Shown here: positions 5,735-7,000 of the stretch, piece after piece
Layout: each line of letters opens with the position of its first letter
How positions within the stretch are numbered: the first letter of the stretch is position 1
DNA from: Myxococcota bacterium
GTDB taxonomy: Bacteria > Myxococcota > UBA4151
Length of the DNA: 7,000 bases
Reading direction: 5' to 3'
Assembly: GCA_028823075.1 (NCBI GenBank)
Contig: JAPKCE010000096.1
Coordinates: 1-7,000, forward strand
Made by a program: the position numbers and the translations under genes
Notes under the pieces: generated by a model
What the model was told of the DNA's origin: nothing
Seen by the model: only the letters and a program-made list of their open reading frames with translations
The model's database searches: none

Positions 5735-7000
5735 TGAAAATCTTTCTTTTGTTGGCGCTGCTCAGCAGCCCCGTGTTGGCTACCGAAACCGTTTGCAATG
5801 ACGGTCAGGATAACGACGCCGATTCCATGATGGACTGCGCCGATAAAGATTGCAGCGCCGATGCAGCCTGCCAGCCCACCGGAGCCTCGGAGAATTCCGA
5901 TGCGCTGTGCTCCGATTGGGTCGACAACGACGGCAACGGCCAGATGGACTGTGACGATGTCGCCTGCTACGGTGCTGGGATTGTCGCTTGCATGGGCAGC
6001 TTTGACCGAACCGCCGGCAAGCCAGCGGTTGTTCCGACCGCGCCCCGCGCCTCCGTGGTGGGCACTATTTCAGCCGCGGGCTCGGCAACGAAAAGCAGCC
6101 CCAGCGAGGCCGACTTAAAAGCGGCCGACAACGACGGCGAACGCAACGACCTTTTATGCTCCGATGGCATCGACAACGACGGTGACGGCCTGGTCGATTG
6201 CGCCGATTACGGCTGCCGTGTCGACCCCACCGTGACCATCTGCCAGGGCGCGCCGGGTATGCGTTTCTCCATCGTCGGCAACTTGGCGCAAAGCTACGAT
6301 ACGCAGGCCGATACCCATGACACCCGCTTCACCAAACTGCAGATGCGCAGCTTTGGTCCCATCCCGCTCATTCAAAACAGCTTTTATCTGGTCAGCATGC
6401 GCGCTGAAAAAACGCCTCGGCTCACCTTTGCTCTCTTCCAGGTACCCTTGGGCGGCGGTCATTATTTGAACTTAAACTCGGGCGGCGGCGGCTTGTCGAA
6501 CGCTTTGATCGTCTCCACCGCCAAGCAGTTGCTCGGCGATCCGGCCTACTATCTGTACTCGGCTTTTGAGCAAGGTAATGGCGCTGCTGCCGAAATCGGT
6601 GGACCGGTTCTTCCGGGTGGGCGGCTTAAGTACCGCCTGTTTGGTGCGGGTGGCTCGGGCCGCTTTTCCGGCAACATCGGCGGGCGTTATTTCACCTATG
6701 AAAACACCAACTACACCTATTCGGTCGGCGGACAACTTGCTGCCAATATCATCGGCTTTACCAGCCGCTGGGATTCGCCATTCTTAATGGTCCCGACGGC
6801 TACCGCGGTTGCGGTGCGCATCGGCGCCAAATACGACCAGCGCGCCCAGGAACGCTACCCGGCAGTCAATGTTGGCATCAGCGCACGACACGGTCGCTTT
6901 ATCTTCATGGCCGAAGATTATTATAAGCAGGAGTTGAATTTCGGCTCGGTGCAAAATGCCTACAACGTCACCTTTGGTGCTTTGTTGTGGCGTAAGAAAC
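5734..7000 (+). CDS. Putative outer-membrane beta-barrel protein with N-terminal Asp/Cys repeats (partial, C-terminus missing)
   Basis: The frame is open from the ATG at 5734 to the right edge (422 whole codons). MKIFLLLALLSSPVLA is a type I signal peptide. Three units of the same CxDGxDNDxxGxxDCxDxxC type start at residues 21, 59 and 142, each with a trailing fourth cysteine (46, 86, 170). Between units 2 and 3 is an Ala/Ser/Pro/Thr-rich stretch (about 93-130). From residue 171 on there is no cysteine; instead Gly- and aromatic-rich alternating segments such as 'RLKYRLFGAGG', 'GGRYFTYENTNYTYSVGG', 'AVAVRIGAKYD' and 'YNVTFGALLW' look like amphipathic strands of an outer-membrane barrel. The last of these is close to the window edge, so little may be missing. 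No named porin or transporter family is recognised. The shared repeats suggest it interacts with, or is anchored alongside, the upstream lipoprotein. The barrel call rests on sequence texture alone. Confidence 0.75.
   Translation, partial: MKIFLLLALLSSPVLATETVCNDGQDNDADSMMDCADKDCSADAACQPTGASENSDALCSDWVDNDGNGQMDCDDVACYGAGIVACMGSFDRTAGKPAVVPTAPRASVVGTISAAGSATKSSPSEADLKAADNDGERNDLLCSDGIDNDGDGLVDCADYGCRVDPTVTICQGAPGMRFSIVGNLAQSYDTQADTHDTRFTKLQMRSFGPIPLIQNSFYLVSMRAEKTPRLTFALFQVPLGGGHYLNLNSGGGGLSNALIVSTAKQLLGDPAYYLYSAFEQGNGAAAEIGGPVLPGGRLKYRLFGAGGSGRFSGNIGGRYFTYENTNYTYSVGGQLAANIIGFTSRWDSPFLMVPTATAVAVRIGAKYDQRAQERYPAVNVGISARHGRFIFMAEDYYKQELNFGSVQNAYNVTFGALLWRKK
5794..6216 (+). repeat. Three Asp/Cys-rich units at the N-terminus of the barrel protein
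   Basis: Cores lie at 5794-5853, 5908-5967 and 6157-6216. Each has the C-x13-C-x4-C spacing and a fourth cysteine 6-9 residues later, giving exactly twelve cysteines, the only ones in the visible protein. Unit 1 has Ser for the loop Gly and unit 2 has Trp for the early Gly, mirroring units 1 and 2 of the upstream lipoprotein. Confidence 0.85.

Noticed and set aside
4436..6462. Numerous open frames opposite or out of frame with the Asp/Cys repeats (minus strand, Ser/Val/Arg-rich)
   Set aside because: Repetitive GAC/GAT/AAC codons leave all frames open; these products lack signals, domains and ribosome sites and mirror the repeats.
6472..6787. Short open frames on both strands within the barrel region
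   Set aside because: They lie across the continuous 5734-7000 frame, which carries the signal peptide, repeats and strand-like pattern.

Overview
The window reads like a piece of a deltaproteobacterial-type genome, most likely Myxococcota, Bradymonadota or a relative. This is inferred from protein style: several exported proteins with lipoprotein signals, DUF4215-type Myxococcus cysteine-rich repeats joined to RCC1-like repeats, and Asp/Cys-rich 'DNDxDGxxDC' repeats. DNA composition is moderately GC-rich by eye. No RNA gene, mobile element, CRISPR array or clear factor-independent terminator is visible. Coding density is high, and the only two gene gaps are 106 and 157 bases.

Left half, minus strand, read right to left: a thermonuclease-like (SNase) lipoprotein starting with TTG at 3277; one base after its stop, a full-length class I [4Fe-4S] fumarate hydratase (FumA/FumB type, best start 2736); then, after a 106-base gap, a cysteine-rich lipoprotein with seven DUF4215-like repeats followed by RCC1-like repeats, which runs off the left edge.

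Right half, plus strand: three genes packed with overlapping start/stop codons. The first is a secreted protein with an SNase-like domain that carries an Asp-to-Asn change at a calcium-ligand position and a long unrecognised C-terminal region. The second is a short-signal lipoprotein made almost entirely of ten four-cysteine, Asp-rich units containing a DxDx(D/N)Gxx D loop typical of calcium-binding repeats. The third is an exported protein with three of the same units at its N-terminus and a cysteine-free, Gly/aromatic-rich C-terminal region that looks like an outer-membrane beta-barrel; it is cut by the right edge.

The most notable observation is that the lipoprotein and the barrel protein share the unit in a position-matched way: repeats 1, 2 and 3 of one resemble repeats 1, 2 and 3 of the other, including their deviations and a closing 'VTxC' cap. 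With the translational overlaps, this suggests the plus-strand genes make a co-produced cell-envelope assembly (SNase-like protein, disulfide- and probably Ca2+-stabilised lipoprotein, outer-membrane barrel). I do not recognise it as a named system. The two SNase-like genes are divergent across a shared 157-base intergenic region, which may hold promoters for both sides, but no strong promoter can be read there.
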